A DNA stretch of 64,000 bases from Fulvia fulva. Lineage: Eukaryota > Ascomycota > Dothideomycetes > Mycosphaerellales > Mycosphaerellaceae. Under the pieces are notes generated by a model, which saw only the letters and a list, made by a program, of their open reading frames with translations, was not told the origin of the DNA and searched no databases. Below are positions 8,501 to 16,344 of the stretch, one piece after another; position 1 is the stretch's first letter, and the number at the start of each line of letters is the position of its first letter. The DNA lies in contig NC_063013.1 in NCBI RefSeq assembly GCF_020509005.1, positions 2,852,001 through 2,916,000 of the forward strand, given 5' to 3'. The translations under genes and the position numbers were made by a program.

Positions 8501-10187
8501 CACTCTTGACGGCATGGTCTACAACAACATTATGACCGTCACTGACAGGCTTACTAAGGAAGTCGAGCTGATCCCTATTGGCGCAATGACAGCACAGAAT
8601 ACGGCAAGGCTTTTCCTCAAACATGTGTTCTGTCGGCGCGGGTTTCCTGACACCATTACATCAGACCGTGGCAAGCAGTGGGTTGCTACCTTCTGGAAGA
8701 AACTCTGCAAGATGCTCCGCACAAATCGCAAGCTGAGTTCTTCGTATCACCCAGAAACTGATGGACAGTCAGAACGCACTAACCAGGCGATGGAACAGTA
8801 TCTCCGCATGTTCACCAACGAGGCACAGGATGACTGGGCAGAATGGCTGTGCCTTGCTCAGTTCGCGATCAACAATCACCTGTCTGAGACTACTGGTGTG
8901 TCGCCGTTCTACGCCACCTTAGGATACAACCCTGAGTTCATAGAGCGAGTTGACCTGAACGCTGGAAAGGAGGGAGGACTGACCACTCTCCAGCGACTGG
9001 ACGCGCGATCAGCAGAAACCTTTGTGCGTCGAATTTGCGAGCTTCACAAACACCTTCAAGAGAATATGCGAATGTCACAAGCTCTCCAAGCAGAGGCAGC
9101 AAACCGCCACCGAAGCATTCCTCCAGACTACAAGGTGGGTGATTGGGTGTATCTTAGCACCAAGAACATCCGCACGACTCGACCATCTAAGAAGCTGGAC
9201 AGGAGATATGCCGGCCCTTACCAGATCACGGAAGTTATGCCGGCCAGACTCTCTTATCGACTGAAACTATCAGACGCTCTAGTAGGACTTGATAACTGCT
9301 TCCACACCTCACTACTACAACGAGCCGACCACCCCGATTTCCCACCACTTGAAGGGCAGCATCTGGCGCCGCCACCACCGATAACTATCGAACCTGACAC
9401 CACCGAGGCTGATGCAGCAGCCGATGTAGTGGCAGCACCTACGCACATGTACGAGGTGGAAAAGATCCTTGACATGTACACCCGTAAGCGGGCAGGCAAG
9501 GTGAAGAAGGGGCACAAGCGCAAAGTAGATACATGGTACAAGGTGAAATGGGCTGGATATCAGAACGAAGAGGATGGTGAGACCTGGCAACCTGCAGAGG
9601 ACATGCTTGAACACGCAGCCGCCGCTGTTGCAGACTTTCACCATAACCGGCCGGAGTTGTCTACGCCTGTAGGCTTCGCAGCTCCATCTGACTGGTCCCT
9701 ACCAGCCACTGAGATACTCGGGCTCAACTCGATCAGGGTCATTCCGAAAGACACCGTCACGAATGAGTCGCCTCGAGCCTTGCCTCTAATAGAATCTGCT
9801 CCGCACATATTCGATACTCGAGTGGAGCCTACAGAGCCTGCAATGATACCCAACTTTGGTCATAAGGATCATACGCGAGTGCGAGCCGAAGACAGACTTA
9901 GATCTGGGGCAAGCCAGCTAACTAGGCAACATGTTTCTCGAAGGAAGCCGGTCGAGGATAGTCTTGATAGAGCGAATGCGATGTTATCGGATGACGACAG
10001 GGCACTAGAGGATGATTCGGCGTTCGCGCGATTATGGAGCTCGACAGGCAAGTGGCCTCACAAGGTGAATAACGCTCAGAGGACTGAGGCGTGTTTTGGG
10101 AGGGGGGGTACTGTCACGGGCAGCCCGCGACCCCTCACTGTAGCTGCGTCGGCCCGGCTGAACCGCGGACCTTCTGCATCGGGTTAG
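5391..10187 (+). CDS. pol: Gypsy-1 Pol polyprotein (PR-RT-RH-IN-chromodomain)
   Basis: The open frame begins at 5391, but translation is expected to enter from Gag at about 5499 by -1 frameshifting. Numbering from 5391: aspartic protease with D-S-A at 111-113 and a DIVFGLPWL flap-side motif; reverse transcriptase with YLDD at 528-531; RNase H with ETDSSD (first catalytic Asp 684) and TDHKNLEY; integrase with an HHCC finger (H..H, then CRTC) and catalytic D1029, D1092, E1128 (35 residues between the last two); chromodomain at about 1353-1421 with KVKWAGY and ETWQP. Chromodomains steer integration to histone-marked chromatin. The frame continues through the purine tract and ends 76 nt inside the 3' LTR. 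No internal stop or missing catalytic residue is visible. Confidence 0.95.
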   Translation: MPNVWVRWRLSPTASTQYHAESEREPQFPSRRSAAGKWHDRCLSVVDSGHPNFLGQKEHEIERHGTQETVTDYSEELKISACALDKQQPAVYPHIVLPVMIQQRKARGLVDSASTSLFLDWKFTRKYTIPLIPLTQSRRLTLGDGTATARQITHAAPVDVVIGDHHEQMLCYVTDLEYDIVFGLPWLTAHNPNIFWETGEVAFRSDYCFGHCLQNKTPTTVQSLNHREKKKQALVRYGPEPFTGDVASFTAGGAELNASSYDLEDIDDEEVDCQGVSQRAWGMYAHRPGAECFYIMPTRRESDGGELKLSAMAADDLDQFLNKQFNHNPKEKLPPMYHDIADAFSAKDHEGLPPHRLGVDHEIHIKPDGPQEPPYRKPYGLAEKENEAVKKWLDEQTSEGKVRKAGQKTNQSPAPVLVVRKPGGGLRVCIDYRGLNAITIKNRYPIPLIQETLNRMHGKKYFTKLDIVAAFNKLRIAKGHEWLTAFATRYGIYECLVLPFGLCNGPASFQSYINKVLQEHLDDFVSAYLDDVLIFSDTLEEHIEHVRKVLTKLRDAGLTVDIDKSEFHQQKVKYLGLIITPDGIEMDPEKLECIQTWEAPENLKDVQAFLGFANFYRRFIEAFSRIAAPLTNLTKSDGPSNHKNRRIQWSLDCQRAFDNLKAAFSKAGMLAHYVPGRETVIETDSSDFVNAGVLSQYDENGVLHPVAFYSKKLSPQECNYEIYDKELLAIIKAFEEWRPELACEADDEDSQPVKIYTDHKNLEYFMTTKQLNRRQARWAEFLSQFNFKIIYRPGLQGTKPDSLTRRSQDLPQGVDDPRNQHQHQTLLPPKRFLKIASLQATVEDAPEEEEPVPLNPEAEEFMPTERDAPTEQPATRESQREAELEYRMSTAYVTDNELKTAIKDLQKDRTPTLLQRAKIHPAHCKVDGDLLYVRNQYDGWSLWVPNDQALQTRIIKINHDAPAAGHPGRARTYELVAREFYWPGLARSVRRYTANCRTCRTTKSLHSQPLGLLQPLPVPDRPWKHIAVDFVVGLPDSTLDGMVYNNIMTVTDRLTKEVELIPIGAMTAQNTARLFLKHVFCRRGFPDTITSDRGKQWVATFWKKLCKMLRTNRKLSSSYHPETDGQSERTNQAMEQYLRMFTNEAQDDWAEWLCLAQFAINNHLSETTGVSPFYATLGYNPEFIERVDLNAGKEGGLTTLQRLDARSAETFVRRICELHKHLQENMRMSQALQAEAANRHRSIPPDYKVGDWVYLSTKNIRTTRPSKKLDRRYAGPYQITEVMPARLSYRLKLSDALVGLDNCFHTSLLQRADHPDFPPLEGQHLAPPPPITIEPDTTEADAAADVVAAPTHMYEVEKILDMYTRKRAGKVKKGHKRKVDTWYKVKWAGYQNEEDGETWQPAEDMLEHAAAAVADFHHNRPELSTPVGFAAPSDWSLPATEILGLNSIRVIPKDTVTNESPRALPLIESAPHIFDTRVEPTEPAMIPNFGHKDHTRVRAEDRLRSGASQLTRQHVSRRKPVEDSLDRANAMLSDDDRALEDDSAFARLWSSTGKWPHKVNNAQRTEACFGRGGTVTGSPRPLTVAASARLNRGPSASG
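5496..5538 (+). promoter_or_regulatory. -1 programmed frameshift signal between gag and pol
   Basis: The heptamer G GGA AAT (5496-5502) is in the gag frame and fits X XXY YYZ. After a 5-nt spacer an 8-bp perfect stem follows (GACCGCTG 5508-5515 with CAGCGGTC 5531-5538). The gag stop TAA (5518-5520) is in the loop. Shifting by -1 here yields ...GKWHDR, exactly the open pol frame. Confidence 0.7.
10098..10108 (+). other. Gypsy-1 polypurine tract
   Basis: GGGAGGGGGGG lies 3 nt upstream of the 3' LTR (10112), the usual site of plus-strand priming. It is inside the pol coding frame (Gly-Arg-Gly-Gly). Confidence 0.85.
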
Positions 10188-10295
10188 CGCGGCTTGGCTT
10201 TACTTTATAACTTCGCCGCGCCTCGCGCTCCTCTTTCGTAGCTTCGTAGAACAACAACTATCTCATTCGGACCCTATGGTACGCGCGCCCTTACA
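10112..10295 (+). repeat. Gypsy-1 3' LTR
   Basis: 184 bp, apparently identical to the 5' LTR over its whole length, ending CTTACA and followed by the target duplication TACTA (10296-10300). Identity argues for a recent insertion. The end of the pol frame (stop at 10185-10187) lies inside it. Confidence 0.93.
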
Positions 10296-10300
10296 TACTA

Positions 10301-11454
10301 GTAACTACTAGTATCTACTATCCCTATTATAGACCCCGAGATTATACTCTAAGATTAGCTCTACTAGAAGGTCCTCGTACGGGACGTACTAAGGACGTCT
10401 ACTAGCCGTAAGCGTACCGCCGCCTAGGTATAGCTTATTACCTCTAGCCTAGTATAGAAGTTAGCTAAGAAGACTAAGATATATATACGGTACCTCCTCT
10501 ACTTTATCTCCCGTAAGTCTCTATACGTCTTACGTACGAGTCCCTTACTAACTCTCTACTAGTAGAGGTCGATAACTATAATAGTATTTTAGTTAGCTCT
10601 CTCTAGAAGAAGTACGCGCGCTACCGCTATAGTAAGTACTACTATATAGCTAACGAGAGCCCTAATATTACTAAGCTAGTAGCTCGCCTACGCGCTACGC
10701 GCTACTAGCGCGACTATCTAGTAGAGGACGAGAAGGAGAATAAGGACGACGCTACCGCCGCCCGCTATAAGCTCCTATAGCTTATCGCGCGTTTTAAGCG
10801 CGAGATCTCTAACGTAAGTATCCGTCCTACTTACTAGCTATATACATCTCGCGTATATTTAGTAACCTTTTCCTAGGCTATCCGCTAGTTTAACGCTTAT
10901 AAGAATAAGTTAGCTAGCGAGAAGCGCCTCGCTATTGCCGCGCCTACGTCTAGTCTAGGTAGCGCCTCCGCCTCGGGTATCGCTCTTAAGCTATAGTAAG
11001 AGTAGAAACGCGCCCTTAATAGACTATTCGAGCTTAGCCGTTCCGTAAGTACCTTATTTTCCGCTTACGCGCCGTATACTAACCGCGGTCCTAGTTCCTA
11101 TAGGCTTAGAGTATTAATATTACTACTACTAACTACGCCTTCCTACCTATAGGCCTCCGTAAGAATATATTACGGTAGATCCGTAAGTAAAGGATTCGGA
11201 TCGGGTTACGTAACTCGTAATTACGTAATACTAATAACTAAGCTCGGCCTAAGCGCGACCTCGGCTTCCCTTAAGAAGCCCTCTCTCTCTTAGAACTACC
11301 TTCTCTCTTTAGCTATCGACTTTATTAATAAACTAATACTATACTCGCCTACTATAGCCTCGTAATAGAATAATAAGGAGGAGGAGGAGGCCGATTCTAG
11401 TAAGGAGGATAGCGATTAAGCGAGCGGCTTACTTATATAGCGCCGGCTCCTCTA
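10301..11454 (+). repeat. Repeat R copy 1, main part (unknown family, coding-like)
   Basis: Aligns with 12855-13810. After allowing for RIP stops (Trp and Gln codons) one frame runs through both copies. It encodes a segment like ARLRATRY.RDYLVEDEKENKDDATAARYKLL.LIARFKREISNVSIRP, with an acidic cluster, and ends at an acidic tail (EEE..SSKEDSD, stop about 11418). I do not recognise the family. Copy 1 has about 210 bp (about 11161-11370) that copy 2 lacks. The segment begins with GTAAG and may be an intron or a deletion in copy 2. It could be a captured or duplicated host gene or an unclassified element. Confidence 0.6.
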
Positions 11455-12783
11455 TTATTACCGCGGCTATAGCTACTACTACGTATATTAGTATTTTACT
11501 TTTAACTAGTACCCCCTAATATAGTAGGTACCGTTTCCTTCTCTACTAAGAGTTCTCCGGAGAGGGTTACGAAGACTAATTAGCCGTTAGTTATTACTAG
11601 TATAGTATTACGTATCTACTCGAGGTAATACTTAGTAAGCTTTTATAGTAATATTTTACTACGCTTCTACTTATTATATAAAGAAGTACCGTAGGCTAGA
11701 GCCTACTTCTCCTAAATAGTAAGTAGGAACTATCTACTACGGTCGTCGTACTTAGTATAGTTATATTTTAGTATCTTAGTCTATAAAACTAACTAGTCTA
11801 AGTACTAGTTATCGATTCTATATACGCTAGCCTTTTATAGCCTTAATAGCTTAAGTATAAGCTACCGCTTACATAGTATATCGTCTAGGCTATATTAATC
11901 CTTAAGAGCCTAGTATTTAGCTCTAGGAGTAGTCCGGCTATATATAAGCTCGAATCCTAACTTAGTTGTTATTTAGATAAGGTAGGTAATAAGATTTAAC
12001 TACGTAGTAGTAAAGATATCGTATAGTCGTCCTACGGAGAGCGCCTTTACGCGGCGGACGACATAAGTACCTTCGCTACGATAAAGAGAAACTAAGACTC
12101 TCCCTCTTAAACTCGAACCCCCCTCTCGAATCGCGGCTTAGCCGTAAATACGAAAAGCGACGCCTATTCGAAACCTATAACGCGACGTGTAACCTAGGGT
12201 ACGGTACGAAGAAGAAGGGAAGAGAAGAGAGGAGAAGAGAGGATACGCCCGGATATCTATTAATAAAGACACTCGGAACTACTTAAAAGAAGAGAGTAGG
12301 CGGCGGACTCTCTCTTCGGATAACGACGGCCGTATAAAGCGAGCGCTCTCGCTATAAATCTAGAGCGAGACACTAAATCTCGGGATATTGTACGAAGAAG
12401 GCGGTCGAAGACTCTCGGAGGGGACGGGTTTTTCGAGATACTACCTCTCTCTCTCTCTTAAATTCTTGGTTTTCGGCGTACGTACGGCGGGCCTACCCGG
12501 CGCGGCGTAGTAAAGAAATAGGGGCGTAATTTGCCGTCTATCCCGGGCGATAAGACCGCGACGAATTTTACTACCGGGACGCGGCGTACTACCGTAGTAA
12601 TATTCGTCGACCTTTATTACGAATACCGAGCGCGAGCTCGCGATCTTTCGAAGAGTTTTTACGTCCGGATACGCGGGGCTTTTCTCTTTAAATTTTGAAC
12701 TCGGTCGTAGATACGACCCGTATTATATAGTCTAAGACTTAAATAGTACGTTAAGAGAATAATTAACTTAATCAATTAATTAA
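11455..12783. other. RIP-mutated spacer between the two R copies
   Basis: No frame, repeat unit or RNA could be assigned. It is CpA-poor throughout. A purine-rich stretch lies at about 12208-12250 and an AT-rich block (repeats of TTAATTAA type) at about 12755-12785, immediately before R copy 2. It may be the unrecognised remainder of R copy 1 or of another element. Confidence 0.4.
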
Positions 12784-13810
12784 TTATAGCGATTTGCCTA
12801 CTTCTCTCTTACGTCTCTCTTATTCTCTCTCCGCCCCTAATATACTACCCGCTAGTAACTACTAGTATCTACTACTCCTACTATAGACCCCGAGGTCCTA
12901 ATCTAAGAGTAGATCCGCTAGAATGCCCTCGTACGGGACGTACTAGTAATATTTACCGGCCGTAGGCGTACCGCTACCTAGGCGTAGCTTATTACCTCTA
13001 GCCTAGTATAGAAGTTAGTAATAAAGATTAAGATATATATACGGTACCTCCTCTACTTTATATCCCGTAATTTTCTATATATCCCGCGTACGAGTCGCTT
13101 ACTAACTCTCTACTAGAAGAGGTCGATAACTATAATAGTATTATAGTTAGCTCTCTCTAGAAGAAGTACGCGCGCTACCGCTAGAGTAAGTACTACTACG
13201 TAGCTAATAAGAGCCCCGATATCGCTAAGCTAGTAGCTTGCCTACGCGCCGCGAGCTACTAGCGCGACTACCTAGGAGAGGACGAAGACGAGGACGAGGA
13301 TAAGGACGACGCTACCGCTACTTACTATAAGCTTCTCTAGCTTATTACGCGCCTCGAGCGCGAGATCTCTAATATAAGTATCCGTCCCGCTTATTAGCTA
13401 TATACGCCTCGTATATATTTACTAACATTTTCTTAGGCTATCCGCTAGTATAATACCTATAAGAACAAGTTAGTTAATAAGAAGCGCCTCGCCGCCGCTA
13501 CGCTTATATCTAGTCTAGATAGCGTCTTCGCCTCGAGTATCGCTCTTAAGCTATAGTAAGAGTAGAACCGCGTCCTTAACGGGCTATTCGAGCTTAGCCG
13601 TTTCGTAAGTACCTTATTTCCCGCTTACGCGTCGTATATTAACCGCGGTCTTTGTTCTTATAGGCTTAGAGTATCGATATTACTACTACTAACCGTACCT
13701 TTCTACCTAGAGGCCTCTTTAAGGATAAGAAGGAGGAGGAGGCTAAGTCTAGCGACGAGGATAGTAATTAAGCGTACGGCTTACTTACGTAGCGCCGGCT
13801 TCTCGTCTAT
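12784..13810 (+). repeat. Repeat R copy 2
   Basis: This is the second copy of the sequence at 3003-3073 plus 10301-11454, in the same orientation about 1.3 kb downstream. It carries no gypsy insertion, so it serves as the empty site for gypsy-1. The acidic cluster of its deduced product is expanded (EDEDEDEDKDD). It lacks about 210 bp present in copy 1. Bases 13811-13989 beyond it show no recognisable feature. Confidence 0.75.
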
Positions 13811-13989
13811 AATAATATTACGTAAACCGTACGGGTCGCGCCCTTCCGAGATTTTTATTCTTAAAATAAATTTCTTTCTCTCTATCTCCGTACTTATCTT
13901 AAGTCTTACCTATTACCGCTTCCCTCGCTTAACCCTATATTTTAACTCGAATTCGGCTACTAGACGTATCGTATTCGATAAGCTTTTTA

Positions 13990-14762
13990 ATAGATAGATA
14001 GATTTGTTATTCCCCTCTTCTACGACCCTATTCGGCCTATATAGGTATATATCTATTATTATATATAAAGGGAAACCCGAATAGGTAAAAACCCTTCCCG
14101 CCCCCGACTTCTCCTTATCTAGATTAGCTTTCCCTCTAAACGTACGTAGTCTATATTACTACCCCGTTAGCCCCCGCTCCTAGCCGGTCTCGTCGCGCTA
14201 CGCCGTATCCTCTCTTCCTATACTACTCCTACTAGGCGGTACTATTCTAGCTAGCCCTTCTCTAGTATCTAGTTTGTAATACGCTATAGGTCCTTAACGT
14301 TATTAAGAAGTGCCCTAATCGTCTAGTTCCTCGCCTTTACTATCTACTCCCCCCTTCCTAGCGACTACCTCGGATAGACGAGAAGTACGTACCGTACGTT
14401 CTAGGAGTAATAGCCGTAGAGGTAGCTAGTATTCGTATATTCTAGAACCTTCCTCTATAATAGGTACCCCTAGAGGCCGATATATTCGCTTCGTAGTTAG
14501 GTTACTATACTACTCTATACCCTCGTAAGGCGGTAGTAGATAAGCTTTAGAGGGTACTTAACCGCGGATTTCGTAGCTAACTATTCCTTAGGTTGTCCCG
14601 CTAGCTAAGGGCGTCTACTATACGCTACACCCTAGTTGTTCTACCTCTCTTTCTATAGTTGCTCTATAAACGATTTCTTACCTTCCTATTATATTACTAG
14701 CTATTCGTCCCTTACCCGGTAGTTCGGCTCGTTTCCGGGTCGAATGCCCTTATACGCTAGTA
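13990..14762 (-). pseudogene. LINE A, inverted truncated copy, 3' part
   Basis: The reverse complement of the ORF2 C-terminal region, 3' UTR and ATCT-type tail of LINE A (equivalent to about 23670-24437). It is heavily RIP-mutated with no open frame. The copy is split by LINE B and resumes at 19893. The target duplication CTTATACGCTAGTA (14749-14762 and 19892-19905) marks the break. Confidence 0.85.
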
Positions 14763-14994
14763 GAGAGCACTCTTTCGGGTACTAGGACGAGGACCATTCA
14801 ATCGATAGCCCTTATCAAGACGAGCAATCTACTCAAGCAGTAGCGACCCGCCTGCGCTGGCGGCGGCGCAATTGTGATACAAAAAAAAACCCCCAAAACC
14901 GAGGTCCCCTTCCCCTGAAGGCAGACCCTAGAATTGCGGAGTTGCGGAGGACAACTGCCCAATTAGGAAGCGCGACCCCGAACAACAGCGAAGG

Positions 14995-16344
14995 ATGGCA
15001 ACCAACGAGAGCCATAGCCTTGCGAACATTCTGCACCAAGAGTCAAACCGGGGAACAAACCAAGAAAAAACCCAGGACACAAGCCAAGGCCCACTATACA
15101 GAAAGCAGAGGCCAACGACAAACAACACAGCGTGGACGACCCTATATACGGAGGCGGAGAACTTACTAGGGGATGACGAACACCCAGCCCGGGCATATAA
15201 GAACACCATAGCACAGCTACTAGGAGCGCTAAAAGCGCTATCATACCAAATCCCGAAGACAATCCAACAAGTAACACAGAAGGCAGCCCAGAAACCAACT
15301 ACATGGGCAACAGTAGCAGCAGGCAAGAATCAACCCCCTCCGAAGGAAAGTAAGGCGGTACGCCTATACATTACTGATCCGGCGGAGAAACAAGAAATCG
15401 CAGCCCTAACAAGCAAGGAGATTGTCGACAGAATCGGCCAAAAGGAGGTAGTTGGGGCGAGGGTAGAAGCAACAGGCGTAGTAAGACTCTTTACCGCACA
15501 AGAGTCTGATAGACGAAAGCTGGAGACCTATAAGGAGTGGACTACTAAAGTCGCGAAGTCGGCACGAGTCTCCCACCAACAGTATACCGTCATCGCCCAC
15601 GGGGTCCCTAGGACATTCAAGGTCGAAGACCTTCCCCACCTCCAAGTACAGAACCAGAACACCTCCCCAGGAGTACGACTAACGAAGGCGGCATGGCTGC
15701 ACAAGACAGTAGACCGAGAAAAGACGCATTCATCGCTTATTATTTGGGTAGAGACAGCGGAACAAGCTAACCAGATATTAGACAATGGGCTATTCTGGAA
15801 CTGCGAGAGAATGGACACGGAGATCCATCAGAGCAGCCATAGGGTACTACAATGCTTCCAATGCCAACAGTACGGTCACATAGCCTCAAAATGCGGGGAG
15901 AAGACCCCAAGGTGTCCTCACTGCGCAGGCCCACACCAGGGAAGGGAATGCCCAAAAAAGGAGAGCAGGTGCGCATGCTGCGGCAGAAGGCACCCAGCGT
16001 ATTCAAGCCAATGCCCGGCTAGAATAGCAGCACAAGAACGAGCGAGACAAGCAAGGATCTCTACACCAGCTAGGTACCCCCAACGACAACAGGAGGGACC
16101 TACCGTGTACAAGGGCTTCGAGCCGAGCAAAAGGAAGAGGGCAGAAGAGACGAACAAGGGAACCCAACCGCAAACGCATCCACCTCCCGGTCGGCCTCGA
16201 CACCTTAACCGGGCAGCCAACGAACTAGGCCAAATGCGAATCTTTGGGGCGCCCCAGCGGCCCCAGGGCCAGCCGGACAGCGAGATACAGGCTCAGGAGA
16301 CACAGCAGGTCAGCACAGAAATGGACCTCACGGATAACGAATGA
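14995..16344 (+). CDS. LINE B ORF1 protein (Gag-like RNA binding)
   Basis: This 449-residue protein would bind the element RNA and form the RNP with ORF2p. The N-terminal third is polar and Gln-rich. A central region has VEDLPHLQVQN and SLIIWVETAEQANQILDNGLFWN, which resembles the RRM-like part of Tad-clade ORF1 proteins. Three zinc knuckles follow at about residues 285-340: CX2CX4HX4C (CFQC..), CX2CX3HX4C (CPHC..) and CX2CX3HX6C (CACC..). The tail is basic and Pro/Gln-rich, ending in an acidic MDLTDNE. The ATG at 14995 is the first in the long frame. Its stop overlaps the ORF2 start by 4 nt. Confidence 0.93.
   Translation: MATNESHSLANILHQESNRGTNQEKTQDTSQGPLYRKQRPTTNNTAWTTLYTEAENLLGDDEHPARAYKNTIAQLLGALKALSYQIPKTIQQVTQKAAQKPTTWATVAAGKNQPPPKESKAVRLYITDPAEKQEIAALTSKEIVDRIGQKEVVGARVEATGVVRLFTAQESDRRKLETYKEWTTKVAKSARVSHQQYTVIAHGVPRTFKVEDLPHLQVQNQNTSPGVRLTKAAWLHKTVDREKTHSSLIIWVETAEQANQILDNGLFWNCERMDTEIHQSSHRVLQCFQCQQYGHIASKCGEKTPRCPHCAGPHQGRECPKKESRCACCGRRHPAYSSQCPARIAAQERARQARISTPARYPQRQQEGPTVYKGFEPSKRKRAEETNKGTQPQTHPPPGRPRHLNRAANELGQMRIFGAPQRPQGQPDSEIQAQETQQVSTEMDLTDNE

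Larger units (their letters stand above)
3074..10295 (+). mobile_element. Gypsy-1: intact Ty3/gypsy chromovirus retrotransposon
   Basis: A complete 7222-bp element with two 184-bp LTRs that appear identical base for base. The 5-bp target duplication TACTA lies at 3069-3073 and 10296-10300. Order: LTR, self-priming PBS, gag, pol (protease, RT, RNase H, integrase, chromodomain), purine tract, LTR. The domain order and C-terminal chromodomain place it in the chromovirus branch, close in organisation to Tf1/sushi-type elements. Unlike its surroundings it keeps normal CpA and TpG content and both long frames are open. It therefore inserted recently and has not been hit by RIP. It is probably competent for transposition, though this is an inference. 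Confidence 0.95.

Noticed and set aside
11455..12783. Possible host gene between the R copies
   Set aside because: No frame with consistent coding pattern even after allowing for RIP stops.
14763..14905. HDV-like ribozyme at the 5' end of the intact LINE B
   Set aside because: The first bases do not pair with a suitable downstream strand and no GCNAA joining strand in the right place was found.
14928..15326. Antisense frames opposite LINE B ORF1
   Set aside because: They lie wholly opposite a well-supported coding frame and have no family resemblance.
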